Below, in pieces: positions 16,961 through 24,910 of a DNA stretch of 52,474 nucleotides. A program made the translations under genes and the position numbers. Under the pieces are notes generated by a model that worked only from the letters and a program-made list of their open reading frames with translations, had not been told where the DNA came from and did no database searches. The stretch is from a bacterium (lineage in GTDB: Bacteria > Desulfobacterota > Desulfobulbia > Desulfobulbales > Desulfobulbaceae), in contig JAUNUN010000017.1 of assembly GCA_030538155.1 (NCBI GenBank), positions 1 to 52,474 on the forward strand, in the 5' to 3' direction. Within the stretch, counting starts at the first letter, position 1; the number at the start of each line of letters is the position of its first letter.

Positions 16961-17538
16961 GATGGTTTCTCCGTCTGTCGGAGCGTTTCCGTCTGCTCCA
17001 CATTGTCGGTAATATGCCTGGAAGGCCCGGGCTGGGCCACCCTGGCCGCCAATACCAGGCCGCCTATGAGGGCCACCAGCAAAATGAGCCCGGCAATTTC
17101 AAAGGGCACGAGATACTGGGTAAAGAGTTCCGCGCCAAGGGCCTTGGTATGTCCGGCCTGGGAAACGGCAATACTTGGCCAGCTCCCCTTCATGCCAGCA
17201 GTAAAGGAGGGCAGCACCCACATGAGCATGACAAAAAGCCCGGCAGCAATGCCACGTCCCAGCCAAACGCCGGGCACAAAGGCGCTTATCTTCAGCTCTT
17301 CCTTTAAATTGACCAGAAAGAGCACAAAGAGATAGAGCACCAAAATGGCACCGGCATAGACGATAATCTGGACTGCCGCCAGAAACTCGGCCTGCAGGAG
17401 CAGATACAGCCCGGCCAGGTGGAAGAACAAGACCAAAACCGCGAGCACGCTGTGCACCGGATTGCGCAGGCTGATGGCCAAGATGCCGCAAAGCACAATC
17501 ACAAACGCGCTATACCAGAAGTATATGGGGATAAACAT
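16957..17538 (-). CDS. nuoJ: NADH-quinone oxidoreductase subunit J
   Basis: A 193-residue membrane subunit with five predicted helices. The NuoJ signature AVQIIVYAGAILVLYLFVLFL contains the pi-bulge helix that couples quinone chemistry to pumping. The C-terminal tail after the last helix is short, polar and variable, as usual. It starts four bases after the nuoI stop and overlaps nuoK. Confidence 0.96.
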   Translation of the reverse strand: MFIPIYFWYSAFVIVLCGILAISLRNPVHSVLAVLVLFFHLAGLYLLLQAEFLAAVQIIVYAGAILVLYLFVLFLVNLKEELKISAFVPGVWLGRGIAAGLFVMLMWVLPSFTAGMKGSWPSIAVSQAGHTKALGAELFTQYLVPFEIAGLILLVALIGGLVLAARVAQPGPSRHITDNVEQTETLRQTEKPS

Positions 17539-17542
17539 GCCT

Positions 17543-18181
17543 CTACCTGTTCTGTTCTTGAACGGATTGACGCCACAACCTGCCGACCACCTGATCTTTC
17601 CCCTTCCATTCGTCGCTTACGGGCAAGCGTTTGCCGACCGGCATGGGGCCCTCGGGCAGGCCGCGCGGCCGCCAGGTTGGGTTGGCATATTCCTTGAGCA
17701 ACTCGCCCTGACCGGCGAGATAGCTGTCCCAGTTGCCAAGAAGCTGGGGCATATCAAAGTTCAGTTCCTGGCGCGTTTTTGCGGAGTAGGCAAAGACCTC
17801 GGTGAGGATGATCGCATTCACCGGGCAGACCTCGGCACAGTAGCCGCAGTAGACGCAGCGCAGGGCATCGATATGGTACTCATCGATAAAACGGCGGTTG
17901 CCATGCCCGGGTTCTTTATGGATGCGGATACGGATACAACGAGATGGGCAAACCATAGCGCATTTCATGCAACCGATACATTTGGTGGTGCTGGTTTCCG
18001 GATCCCGCACCAAGGCGTGCTGGCCTCTGAAGCCGCGCTGCACCTTGGGCATTTCGTGAGGATACTGCAGGGTGATGGGCTTGGTAAACAAGCGACGCAA
18101 AGTCAGCCACATGCCCTGCGCCATTTCGATCAGCAGCAGGTTTTGCAGCAGGTTGCGCTTTTTTTTGTATTGGATCTGCAT
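17543..18181 (-). CDS. nuoI: NADH-quinone oxidoreductase subunit I, two [4Fe-4S] clusters
   Basis: A 212-residue peripheral-arm subunit carrying clusters N6a and N6b. Two complete motifs are visible, with cysteines at 68, 71, 74, 78 (CIGCMKCAMVCP) and 109, 112, 115, 119 (CVYCGYCAEVCP). The N-terminal amphipathic part (MAQGMWLTLRRLFTKPITLQYP) is the membrane-contact helix. The ATG at 18181 lies 17 bases after nuoH; longer readings would overlap nuoH and are not supported. It would pass electrons to NuoB. What feeds NuoI here is the open question, since no NuoG gene is in the operon. Confidence 0.96.
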   Translation of the reverse strand: MQIQYKKKRNLLQNLLLIEMAQGMWLTLRRLFTKPITLQYPHEMPKVQRGFRGQHALVRDPETSTTKCIGCMKCAMVCPSRCIRIRIHKEPGHGNRRFIDEYHIDALRCVYCGYCAEVCPVNAIILTEVFAYSAKTRQELNFDMPQLLGNWDSYLAGQGELLKEYANPTWRPRGLPEGPMPVGKRLPVSDEWKGKDQVVGRLWRQSVQEQNR

Positions 18182-18198
18182 AGATAAAACGCCCCGCT

Positions 18199-19164
18199 TC
18201 AGAACAAGGCCTTGCACACAGCCGTTATAACAATATTGGCAAGAGCCAGGGGGATGAGCCACTTCCAGCCCAGTTCCATGAGTTGATCATACCGGTAGCG
18301 CGGCATGGTCGCCCGTATCCAGATAAAGACAAACATGAAGGCATAGATCTTGAGCACCAGCCACAGGGCCGGAAAGAGCGGCACAGCAAAAGGGCCGCTC
18401 CAGCCGCCGAAAAAGCAGATGGCGCCCAGGGCCGACATCACCATCATGCCCACATACTCCGCCATGAAGAAGATAGCGTAGCGCATACCGCTGTATTCGG
18501 TGGAATAACCTGAAACCAGTTCCGTCTCCGCCTCGGGCAGGTCAAAGGGTACCCGGTTGGTCTCAGCCAGCATGGCCACGAAAAAGACGCCAAAGGCAAT
18601 GATTTGCGGGAAGATATACATGCCGCCAAAGCTGCCGCCCTGGGCCTCGACAATGGTGCTCAAGTTAAGCGAGCCCGAGAGCAGCATTACCCCGACCAGG
18701 CTCAGTCCCATGGCGATTTCGTAGCTGATCACCTGGGCCATGGAACGAAGCCCGCCCAAAAAACTGTACTTCGAGTTGGAAGCCCAGCCAGCCAAGATAA
18801 CGCCATAACTCGCAAGCCCGCTCATGGCAAAGATAAAGAGCAGGCCGATGTCGATATCGGCCAGCACCCAACCGGGCGCAAAGGGCAACACCGCCAGCGC
18901 CCCGACCATGGCGGTCAGGCTTACCACCGGGGCCAGACGGAAACCCAAGGCATCCGCATTTTCCGGAATGATGTCTTCCTTGAAAAAGCTCTTGATACCG
19001 TCGGCAATGGGCTGCAAAAGTCCATGCCAGCCCACTTCCATGGGCCCCATACGCACCTGCATATGACCGATGATCTTGCGCTCAAAATAAGTGGCATAGG
19101 CGACGTGCAGCATAACCACTGTAAAAAGGATCACTATGTAGAAGAGCAGCAGGAGAACTTGCAT
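18199..19164 (-). CDS. nuoH: NADH-quinone oxidoreductase subunit H
   Basis: A 321-residue, eight-helix membrane subunit that forms the quinone chamber with NuoB and NuoD. The highly conserved segment AETNRVPFDLPEAETELVSGY is present, as are the N-terminal YFERKIIGHMQVRMGP and DGIKSFFKED. These charged residues line the quinone path and link it to the proton channel. It lies 15 bases after nuoD and 17 before nuoI. Confidence 0.97.
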   Translation of the reverse strand: MQVLLLLFYIVILFTVVMLHVAYATYFERKIIGHMQVRMGPMEVGWHGLLQPIADGIKSFFKEDIIPENADALGFRLAPVVSLTAMVGALAVLPFAPGWVLADIDIGLLFIFAMSGLASYGVILAGWASNSKYSFLGGLRSMAQVISYEIAMGLSLVGVMLLSGSLNLSTIVEAQGGSFGGMYIFPQIIAFGVFFVAMLAETNRVPFDLPEAETELVSGYSTEYSGMRYAIFFMAEYVGMMVMSALGAICFFGGWSGPFAVPLFPALWLVLKIYAFMFVFIWIRATMPRYRYDQLMELGWKWLIPLALANIVITAVCKALF

Positions 19165-19179
19165 ATACGTTACCTAAGC

Positions 19180-20409
19180 TTACCGGTCTGACTCGCCCAG
19201 CACCACATCGACACTGCCGATATTGGTGATGAGATCGGCTACCAATGCCCCTTCGGACAGCGCCTTCAAGGCGCTGATATGAATAAAGGATGGCGAACGG
19301 ATGTGCATGCGGTAGGCGCGCGGCGAGCCGTCGGAGATGATATAGAAGCCAAGTTCTCCCTTGGGCACTTCCGTGGCCACATAGATGTCGCCTGCGGGAT
19401 AGGTGGGCTTGGTTTTGTGGGAAAGGGCAATCAGGGCTGTGCCGAAGCCACTGACCCGCGCCTCGCGGAAGGGGATAATGCGCTGGGACATGTGCAGATC
19501 AGGCGCGTCGTCACTGACAATGGGGCCTGGAGGCAATTGGTCGATGCACTGCTGCAGGATGCGCACCGACTGACGCATCTCCTCCATGCGACAGCGGTAG
19601 CGGGCGTAGCTGTCGCCCTCCTGCGCTATGGGCACCTCAAAATCAACCAGACCGTAGGCATCGTAGGGCTGGTGCTTGCGAATATCATAATCAACGCCCG
19701 AGGCGCGCAGGCAGGCCCCGCTCAGGCCAAGCGACAGGGCCTGTTCGCGGGAAACCACGCCGACACCGACCGTTCGTTTCAACCAGATGCGGTTGGTATC
19801 GATCAGTGTCTCGTATTCCAGGATCTTGTCTGGAAAGATATCGACAAAACGCTGCAGGCCATCGATAAAGGAAGCGGTTACATCCTGACGCACACCGCCG
19901 ATACGTGTATAGGAGAAGGTGAGGCGGGCACCGCACAGTTCCTCAAAGAGTTCAAGCAAAATCTCCCGCTCGCGGAAGCAGTACAGAAAGACGGTCATGG
20001 CGCCGATGTCCAGAGCATGCGTGGCCAGCCACAGCAAATGCGAGGACAAACGCGACATTTCGCTGACAATGGTACGGATGTAGCGAGCGCGCAGGGGCGG
20101 ATTTATGGCCAGGAGTTTTTCCACTGCCACGCAGAAGCCGCAGTTGTTGGCCATGGCCGCGATGTAATCCAGCCGGTCGGTCAGCACCAGGGTTTGGGCA
20201 TAGGTGCGGTTTTCGGCCAGTTTTTCAATGCCCCGGTGCAGGTAGCCGACCTGAGGATCACAGACGACAATGGTTTCGCCGTCCAGTTCCAACTCTACCC
20301 GCAAGACCCCGTGGGTGGCGGGGTGTTGCGGTCCCATGCGCAGGCGGTAGCGTTCCTCATCTCCCGTTGCTACCGGTACTTCCATTGTCTGCCTGATGGG
20401 TTCGTTCAT
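19180..20409 (-). CDS. nuoD: NADH-quinone oxidoreductase subunit D (49-kDa type)
   Basis: A 409-residue quinone-site subunit related to the large subunit of NiFe hydrogenases. The quinone-binding GPQHPATHGVLR and YLHRGIEK segments are intact. Hydrogenase-type cysteine pairs are absent, so it is a respiratory and not a hydrogenase subunit. It is separate from NuoC, unlike the fused NuoCD of E. coli. Its ATG overlaps the nuoC stop by four bases. Confidence 0.97.
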   Translation of the reverse strand: MNEPIRQTMEVPVATGDEERYRLRMGPQHPATHGVLRVELELDGETIVVCDPQVGYLHRGIEKLAENRTYAQTLVLTDRLDYIAAMANNCGFCVAVEKLLAINPPLRARYIRTIVSEMSRLSSHLLWLATHALDIGAMTVFLYCFREREILLELFEELCGARLTFSYTRIGGVRQDVTASFIDGLQRFVDIFPDKILEYETLIDTNRIWLKRTVGVGVVSREQALSLGLSGACLRASGVDYDIRKHQPYDAYGLVDFEVPIAQEGDSYARYRCRMEEMRQSVRILQQCIDQLPPGPIVSDDAPDLHMSQRIIPFREARVSGFGTALIALSHKTKPTYPAGDIYVATEVPKGELGFYIISDGSPRAYRMHIRSPSFIHISALKALSEGALVADLITNIGSVDVVLGESDR

Positions 20410-21071
20410 GCCTGATCCCTCTCGCGCAGGGTTTTACTCTCTTCGCCGGCCGGAGCAGCATTTTCTACAACCTTGGCCTCAGCCTTCACCGGCGCAGCAG
20501 CCTTGGCCTCCTTTTCTTCTGCAGTCGGGGCAGCGGCATAAAAGCCATATTGATCCAGCCGCTTGACCTTTTCCTTCAAATCCACCAGACCCTGCCACTC
20601 CTTTCTGCCCTTAAGCGGATACTCCTTGAGCAGGGGATGGCCTTCCCAATCATCCGGCAGCAGAACCCGGGTCAGGTTGGGATGGTTGTCAAAACGGATG
20701 CCGAACATATCAAACACCTCGCGTTCCAGCCAGTTCACGCCCTCCCACAGAGACACCACGGATTCGACATGGGCATCGTCTTCCGGCAACAGTACACGCA
20801 GGCGGATTTCGTGGCGCAAAGAAATGGAGTACAACTGATACACCACTTCAAAACGTTCCGGATAAGGTGTTTTGCGCTTCTTGTTATCCACGCCGCACAG
20901 CGCGCGTAAATGTTCCATGCACAATGTGTCGCTATCCCGCAGCCAGCGCAGGATATCCACTATGCGTCCGGGGCGGAGCAGTACACCCACCTGACCATGG
21001 TGGTCGACAATATCCACCACCTCTTCCGGAAACTGGGCCTTGACGGCCTCGGCTATCGCACGTTGCTCCAT
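20406..21071 (-). CDS. nuoC: NADH-quinone oxidoreductase subunit C with Ala/Glu/Lys-rich tail
   Basis: A 221-residue 30-kDa-type subunit. The conserved signature [20 protein letters not shown] is followed by [17 protein letters not shown]. After about residue 175 the protein carries a low-complexity tail ([18 protein letters not shown] and more) that goes beyond the usual core, probably a disordered extension. It overlaps the end of nuoB by 19 bases and the start of nuoD by four. Confidence 0.95.
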   Translation of the reverse strand: MEQRAIAEAVKAQFPEEVVDIVDHHGQVGVLLRPGRIVDILRWLRDSDTLCMEHLRALCGVDNKKRKTPYPERFEVVYQLYSISLRHEIRLRVLLPEDDAHVESVVSLWEGVNWLEREVFDMFGIRFDNHPNLTRVLLPDDWEGHPLLKEYPLKGRKEWQGLVDLKEKVKRLDQYGFYAAAPTAEEKEAKAAAPVKAEAKVVENAAPAGEESKTLRERDQA

Positions 21072-21565
21072 CGGAACTCTTCAGCCATTATTATTTGCTT
21101 CAATTTGAGAAAACCTTCCAAAAGCGCCTCTGGTCTGGGGGGACACCCGGGTATATAGACATCCACCGGCACGATCTGATCCACGCCCTGGGTCACCGCA
21201 TAGGTGTCAAAGATACCGCCGCTGCAGGCGCAACTGCCCATGGCAATCACGTAGCGGGGTTCAGGCATCTGATCGTAGACCCGGCGCAGCGCAGGCGCCA
21301 TCTTCTTGGACAGCGTTCCGGCCACAATCATGCAGTCCGCCTGCCGGGGGCTGGCGCGAAACAGGACGCCGAAGCGGTCCTGATCATTGGTGGAAGCGCC
21401 GGTATCCATCATTTCAATGGCGCAGCAGGCCAAACCAAAGGTCACCGGCCAGATGGAGCCGGCCCTACCCCAGTTCACCAGTTTATCCAGCGGGCCCAGA
21501 ATAGCGCCCGCACCCGGAAAAAGACGCAGGCCATCCGGAAGGTGCACCACCTTGTCTGCACTCAT
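21053..21565 (-). CDS. nuoB: NADH-quinone oxidoreductase subunit B, N2 cluster
   Basis: A 170-residue subunit holding the terminal [4Fe-4S] cluster N2 that reduces quinone. The ligands are visible: adjacent Cys47-Cys48 (LACCAIEMM), Cys112 (GSCACSGG) and Cys141 (PGCPPRPE). The ATG at 21565 is chosen because it overlaps the nuoA stop as ATGA and starts the conserved protein; the upstream extension is only the shadow of nuoA in another frame. The N-terminus is short, as in most bacterial NuoB. Confidence 0.97.
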   Translation of the reverse strand: MSADKVVHLPDGLRLFPGAGAILGPLDKLVNWGRAGSIWPVTFGLACCAIEMMDTGASTNDQDRFGVLFRASPRQADCMIVAGTLSKKMAPALRRVYDQMPEPRYVIAMGSCACSGGIFDTYAVTQGVDQIVPVDVYIPGCPPRPEALLEGFLKLKQIIMAEEFRWSNVR

Positions 21566-21930
21566 TTTGACCACTCCAGGGCGCCTTTTTTCCAGGCATA
21601 GACATAGCCGACCAAGAGCAGGCCGATGAAGAGCAGCATCTCTATCAGGGCAAAAAGGCCGAGGTGGTCGTAGGTGACCGCCCATGGATAGAGATAGATC
21701 GCCTCCACATCAAAGAGGACAAAGAGAATGGCAATGAGGTAGAACTTGACGGAAAAGCGCATGCGCGGCTCCTCCGTGGGTTCATTGCCGGACTCGTAGG
21801 CGATCAGCTTTTCACGATACGGTCTGCTCAGGCGGAAATAACGGCCGATGAGCAGGGTGAGCACCCCAAAGAGCGAGCCGAAGATCAGCAGCAGCAGGAT
21901 GCCCAGGTATTCGCGTGGAATAAAATCCAT
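21562..21930 (-). CDS. nuoA: NADH-quinone oxidoreductase subunit A
   Basis: A 122-residue, three-helix membrane subunit. The diagnostic segment [41 protein letters not shown] is present (only parts need be compared: YESG, FDVE, YPWA). It begins only 10 bases after the stop of the four-cluster Fe-S protein gene, the junction that ties the nuo genes to the upstream molybdopterin oxidoreductase pair. Confidence 0.96.
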   Translation of the reverse strand: MDFIPREYLGILLLLIFGSLFGVLTLLIGRYFRLSRPYREKLIAYESGNEPTEEPRMRFSVKFYLIAILFVLFDVEAIYLYPWAVTYDHLGLFALIEMLLFIGLLLVGYVYAWKKGALEWSK

Positions 21931-21940
21931 ACCATTGGCC

Positions 21941-22444
21941 TCAGCGTCTATGCTTCATGATCCGTTCGGCAAAGGTCTGCCGGCTCTTTTGCGAGGCCTT
22001 TGCAGGGGTGGTGAAGGTGAGGCAGCCCGTGGTACACTTGGTGACGCAGGCAGGCTCCAGACCGGCATCGATTCTGTCTTTGCACAGGTCGCACTTTTCC
22101 ACTTTGCCGGTTTCGGGGTTCCACTGGGGCTCTGTCCATGGGCAGGCGGTTATACAGGCCTTGCAGCCTACGCAGGAAGCGCTTTCCACATACACAATGC
22201 CGTCCTCTTCACGCCGGCGCATCGCGCCGGTGGGACAGGCATCCACACACCAGGGCTTCTTGCAGTGGAAGCAGGCGAGGTAGACATAATCCACCCGCAT
22301 CTTCTCGCCTTCAGGCGCTTCGACCTCCACCATTTTGCAGTTGTAGACCCCGGGGCCGCTGTTGTTTTTTTCCTTGCAGTGTACCTCACAGGCGCGGCAG
22401 CCGATACAGTCCTTGACATTCTGGATAACGTGATACTTGCTCAT
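21941..22444 (-). CDS. Four-cluster [4Fe-4S] electron-transfer protein (DmsB/PsrB/HybA type)
   Basis: A 167-residue ferredoxin-like subunit with 16 cluster cysteines in the order typical of CISM beta subunits: 13/16/19/23 (CIGCRACEVHC), 58/61/66/70 (CFHCKKPWCVDAC), 91/94/97/101 (CVGCKACITAC) and 118/121/133/137 (CDLC...CVTKC). There is no Tat signal and no C-terminal membrane anchor, so it should act in the cytoplasm with the Mo subunit. Its ATG shares one base with the stop of the Mo-subunit gene (TAATG), and it ends 10 bases before nuoA. In classic CISM enzymes an NrfD-type anchor follows here; instead nuoA follows. It is the likely wire between the Mo enzyme and an acceptor, possibly the complex I core. 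Confidence 0.94.
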   Translation of the reverse strand: MSKYHVIQNVKDCIGCRACEVHCKEKNNSGPGVYNCKMVEVEAPEGEKMRVDYVYLACFHCKKPWCVDACPTGAMRRREEDGIVYVESASCVGCKACITACPWTEPQWNPETGKVEKCDLCKDRIDAGLEPACVTKCTTGCLTFTTPAKASQKSRQTFAERIMKHRR

Positions 22445-24546
22445 TACTTCAGCTCCTTGTTGGCTGCCGGCTTAATGGTAACGAAACTCTGACATATATT
22501 GACGCCGCCTCCTGCCTTGTCCCAGTCGCTCAACTTGCCCTGCATAAAGATCTGATCCGCCAACCCCTTGTTAAAGGCCCGCTTCTGCAGGGGCACCTGG
22601 GTGCCGAAACCATGCAGCATGTACACCGCCTCCGGATGGATTCTGTTGGTGACCTTGGCGCGAATCTGTCCGCTCACGCCATTGCTGGAAACCTCGACCA
22701 TGGCCCCATCCTTGATGCCCAAGGCGGCTGCCGGTTCGGGATGGATCCACAGGTCGTTCTCGTCGAGCAGTTGCGACAGGATCGGGTTGTTATGGTGCAT
22801 GCCATGGGTCTGGTAACCACTGCGACCGTAGAGAATCCTGAAGGTGCCTTCAGCGCCCTGATCCGGCGCGGTGTAGGGGATAAAGGACGGGATTCCCTGT
22901 GATTCAAGCTTCTTGTTGAACAGTTCTATCTTGCCGGATTCGGTGCCGAAGCTGAGTTTGTCGCGGTCATACCAGATAGCATCTTTGCTCAGTTTGACAA
23001 AGCCCTTGGCATCGAAGTCCTCGATTTTGACATCGCTGTCCTGAAGCTGATAGGCCCAGATGTCCTCAATGGTCTTAAAGGGCAGATATTCTTCCTTGCC
23101 CAAACGCCGGGCCAGTTCCACGTAGATCTCCCAGCCGGCCTTGGTATTGTTGAGTGGCGCTACACACTGCTGGCGGCGACCGAAACCAGGCTTCAGACCC
23201 TTTTCCATGCGCAGGATATCGGCCCGCTCCAGATAGGTGCTTTCCGGCAGAATGACATCCGCATACCAGGCGGAATCGCTGAAGTTCACATCTACAGCCA
23301 CGATCAGATCAAGCTTGTCGAAAATGCGACGCTGCTCCACCGGATCGGGCAGAGCGATGAGTGGGTTGTGGCGGTGGATGAAATAGGCCTTGATCGGGTA
23401 GGGATCTTCCTTGTCGGCTGCATCAAAGGCTAGATGGAGCATGCCGCCGCTGGTGTCAAAATAGGGATAGCGGGAGCCGCAGCCGTCGGCGCGCTCCTCT
23501 GTCACTGCCGGAACCGCACCGGCAAGGCTCTTCAGGCCCTTTTTGCCGGCGTCCTTGGCGCCTTTCACGTAAAAAAGACCGCCCTTCTGCTCAATCGAAC
23601 CCATGAGGGCGTTCATGATGTGCATCATGCGGGAGGCGTAGAAGGAATCCCGGTAGCGGGTATACATCCAGCCGGGGTGAAAGATGACCTTGGGCCGGTC
23701 TTCATTGATTTGGTTACAGAAGTTGATAATCTCTTTTGCCGCGATGCCGGTTTCTTTTTCCGCCCACTCAGGGGTGTAGGGTTGGAGAAAGGTTCTGAAC
23801 TCATCCAGGCCGGTTACATATTTCTCGACAAATTCAGCATCATAAAAACCCTGGTCCAGCATGTAGTTGGCAATCGCCAGAAGCAGGGCGTAGTCGGTGC
23901 CGGGCTTGTTCTGCCAGTACCTGGTGGCCTTGCCCGCAGTGACGGTGAAACGCGGGTCGATATAGGTCAGGTGGGCACCGTTTTTCAGGCCCTTGATAAC
24001 GCTCTTAACTTCCTTGACCCGCAATGATTCGGTGATGTTACGGCCAAAGAGCACGATATGACTCGCATTCTCGTAATCGTAAGCGAAATCCTTGCGGCCC
24101 ATGCCGTAGACCGAGCGGGAGGCATGGTGGGTGTTGCGGCCGCAGGTGCAGTCGTGGTTCATATAGTTGGGCGAACCAATGGCCTTCATGAAGGCCTGGC
24201 GCAGATCAGCGAAGGGCCCGCCGCGGTCGCTCATCATGACCGAGCGGCCGCCGTGGTCGGCGATAATGCCTTGCAGTTTGCTGGTGACAAAGGAAAAAGC
24301 CTCTTCCCAGGAAACTTCCCGCCACTGTCCTTCACCGCGTTTGCCCATGCGCAGCATCGGCCCAAGGGGGCGCTGCTTGTCGTCACGCTGAGCCAGGGTT
24401 GCTCCACCCTTAGCACAGAGGCTTTGCCCCATGGCGGCATCATTGGTATTGCCTTCAACCCATGTGGGCTTGCCATTTTCAACATGCACTGAAATAGGAC
24501 AACGGACAGCGCACATGCCACAAATAGTGTGTTTTATCTCAGCCAT
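22444..24546 (-). CDS. Molybdopterin (bis-MGD) oxidoreductase catalytic subunit
   Basis: A 700-residue DMSO-reductase-superfamily enzyme. It has an N-terminal [4Fe-4S] motif (Cys9, 12, 16 and 44, in CGMCAVRCP and SLCAKGG), MGD-binding regions (HIVLFGRNITES, YIDPRFTVTAGKA, GWMYTRYRDS, VDVNFSDSAWYADVILPESTYLERAD) and a C-terminal molydopterin dinucleotide-binding domain (ILYGRSGYQTHGMHHNNP). The Mo ligand is probably Cys135 (or Cys133) in DCTCGRN. No selenocysteine codon is seen. It has no Tat signal, so it is predicted cytoplasmic, unlike periplasmic PsrA/PhsA. The ATG at 24546 is chosen because the Fe-S domain starts right after it and AGGA lies nine bases upstream. Candidate substrates include formate, polysulfide or thiosulfate, but the sequence alone does not decide. 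It heads the Fe-S/nuo gene series. Confidence 0.93.
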   Translation of the reverse strand: MAEIKHTICGMCAVRCPISVHVENGKPTWVEGNTNDAAMGQSLCAKGGATLAQRDDKQRPLGPMLRMGKRGEGQWREVSWEEAFSFVTSKLQGIIADHGGRSVMMSDRGGPFADLRQAFMKAIGSPNYMNHDCTCGRNTHHASRSVYGMGRKDFAYDYENASHIVLFGRNITESLRVKEVKSVIKGLKNGAHLTYIDPRFTVTAGKATRYWQNKPGTDYALLLAIANYMLDQGFYDAEFVEKYVTGLDEFRTFLQPYTPEWAEKETGIAAKEIINFCNQINEDRPKVIFHPGWMYTRYRDSFYASRMMHIMNALMGSIEQKGGLFYVKGAKDAGKKGLKSLAGAVPAVTEERADGCGSRYPYFDTSGGMLHLAFDAADKEDPYPIKAYFIHRHNPLIALPDPVEQRRIFDKLDLIVAVDVNFSDSAWYADVILPESTYLERADILRMEKGLKPGFGRRQQCVAPLNNTKAGWEIYVELARRLGKEEYLPFKTIEDIWAYQLQDSDVKIEDFDAKGFVKLSKDAIWYDRDKLSFGTESGKIELFNKKLESQGIPSFIPYTAPDQGAEGTFRILYGRSGYQTHGMHHNNPILSQLLDENDLWIHPEPAAALGIKDGAMVEVSSNGVSGQIRAKVTNRIHPEAVYMLHGFGTQVPLQKRAFNKGLADQIFMQGKLSDWDKAGGGVNICQSFVTIKPAANKELK

Positions 24547-24910
24547 AAAAGAAATCCTGATGCCTCCTGGATAGTATTCCGCCCGGTCAGACAGACCTGC
24601 GCACCTCCGCTTTAATAAATCATATTGATAAAATTCTTCAAGTGAAAACTGAACCCCAAGAGCAATCAAACTGTGGTATAGTGTACAGAATACACCCCTC
24701 CTCAACCGATCACCACAGAGAGGAAGCAACTACCAAGATACAACATTTTGATATTATTTATTTTTTAAGACATCCACTGTGTATTTCTGCTCTATTCATA
24801 ACGCTGCGGCCAAGGCCGGGCAATAATTCAGGTCTTGCCGGCTCGCACGTACAGTTTTTTATTCCTTCTTGCTTGTTCAATTTTTATTATGACTAACTGC
24901 AATCTCCATT
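24547..24910. promoter_or_regulatory. Divergent intergenic region with inverted repeat
   Basis: AT-rich region between the Mo-subunit gene (minus) and the sigma-54 regulator gene (plus). It contains a perfect inverted repeat GTGTA-CAGAA-TACAC at 24681-24695 that could be an operator. I searched both strands for GG-N10-GC sigma-54 elements here and found none convincing. No reading frame with gene-like composition is present. Confidence 0.4.

Noticed and set aside
19279..20415. Long open frame (378 aa) opposite nuoD
   Set aside because: Exact antisense of a clear nuoD; Gly/His/Gln-rich composition typical of a shadow frame, no ribosome site.
24655..24680. AGCAA-type sigma-54 candidate upstream of the Mo-subunit gene
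   Set aside because: The -12 half fits on the minus strand but no GG lies at the required 10-base distance.
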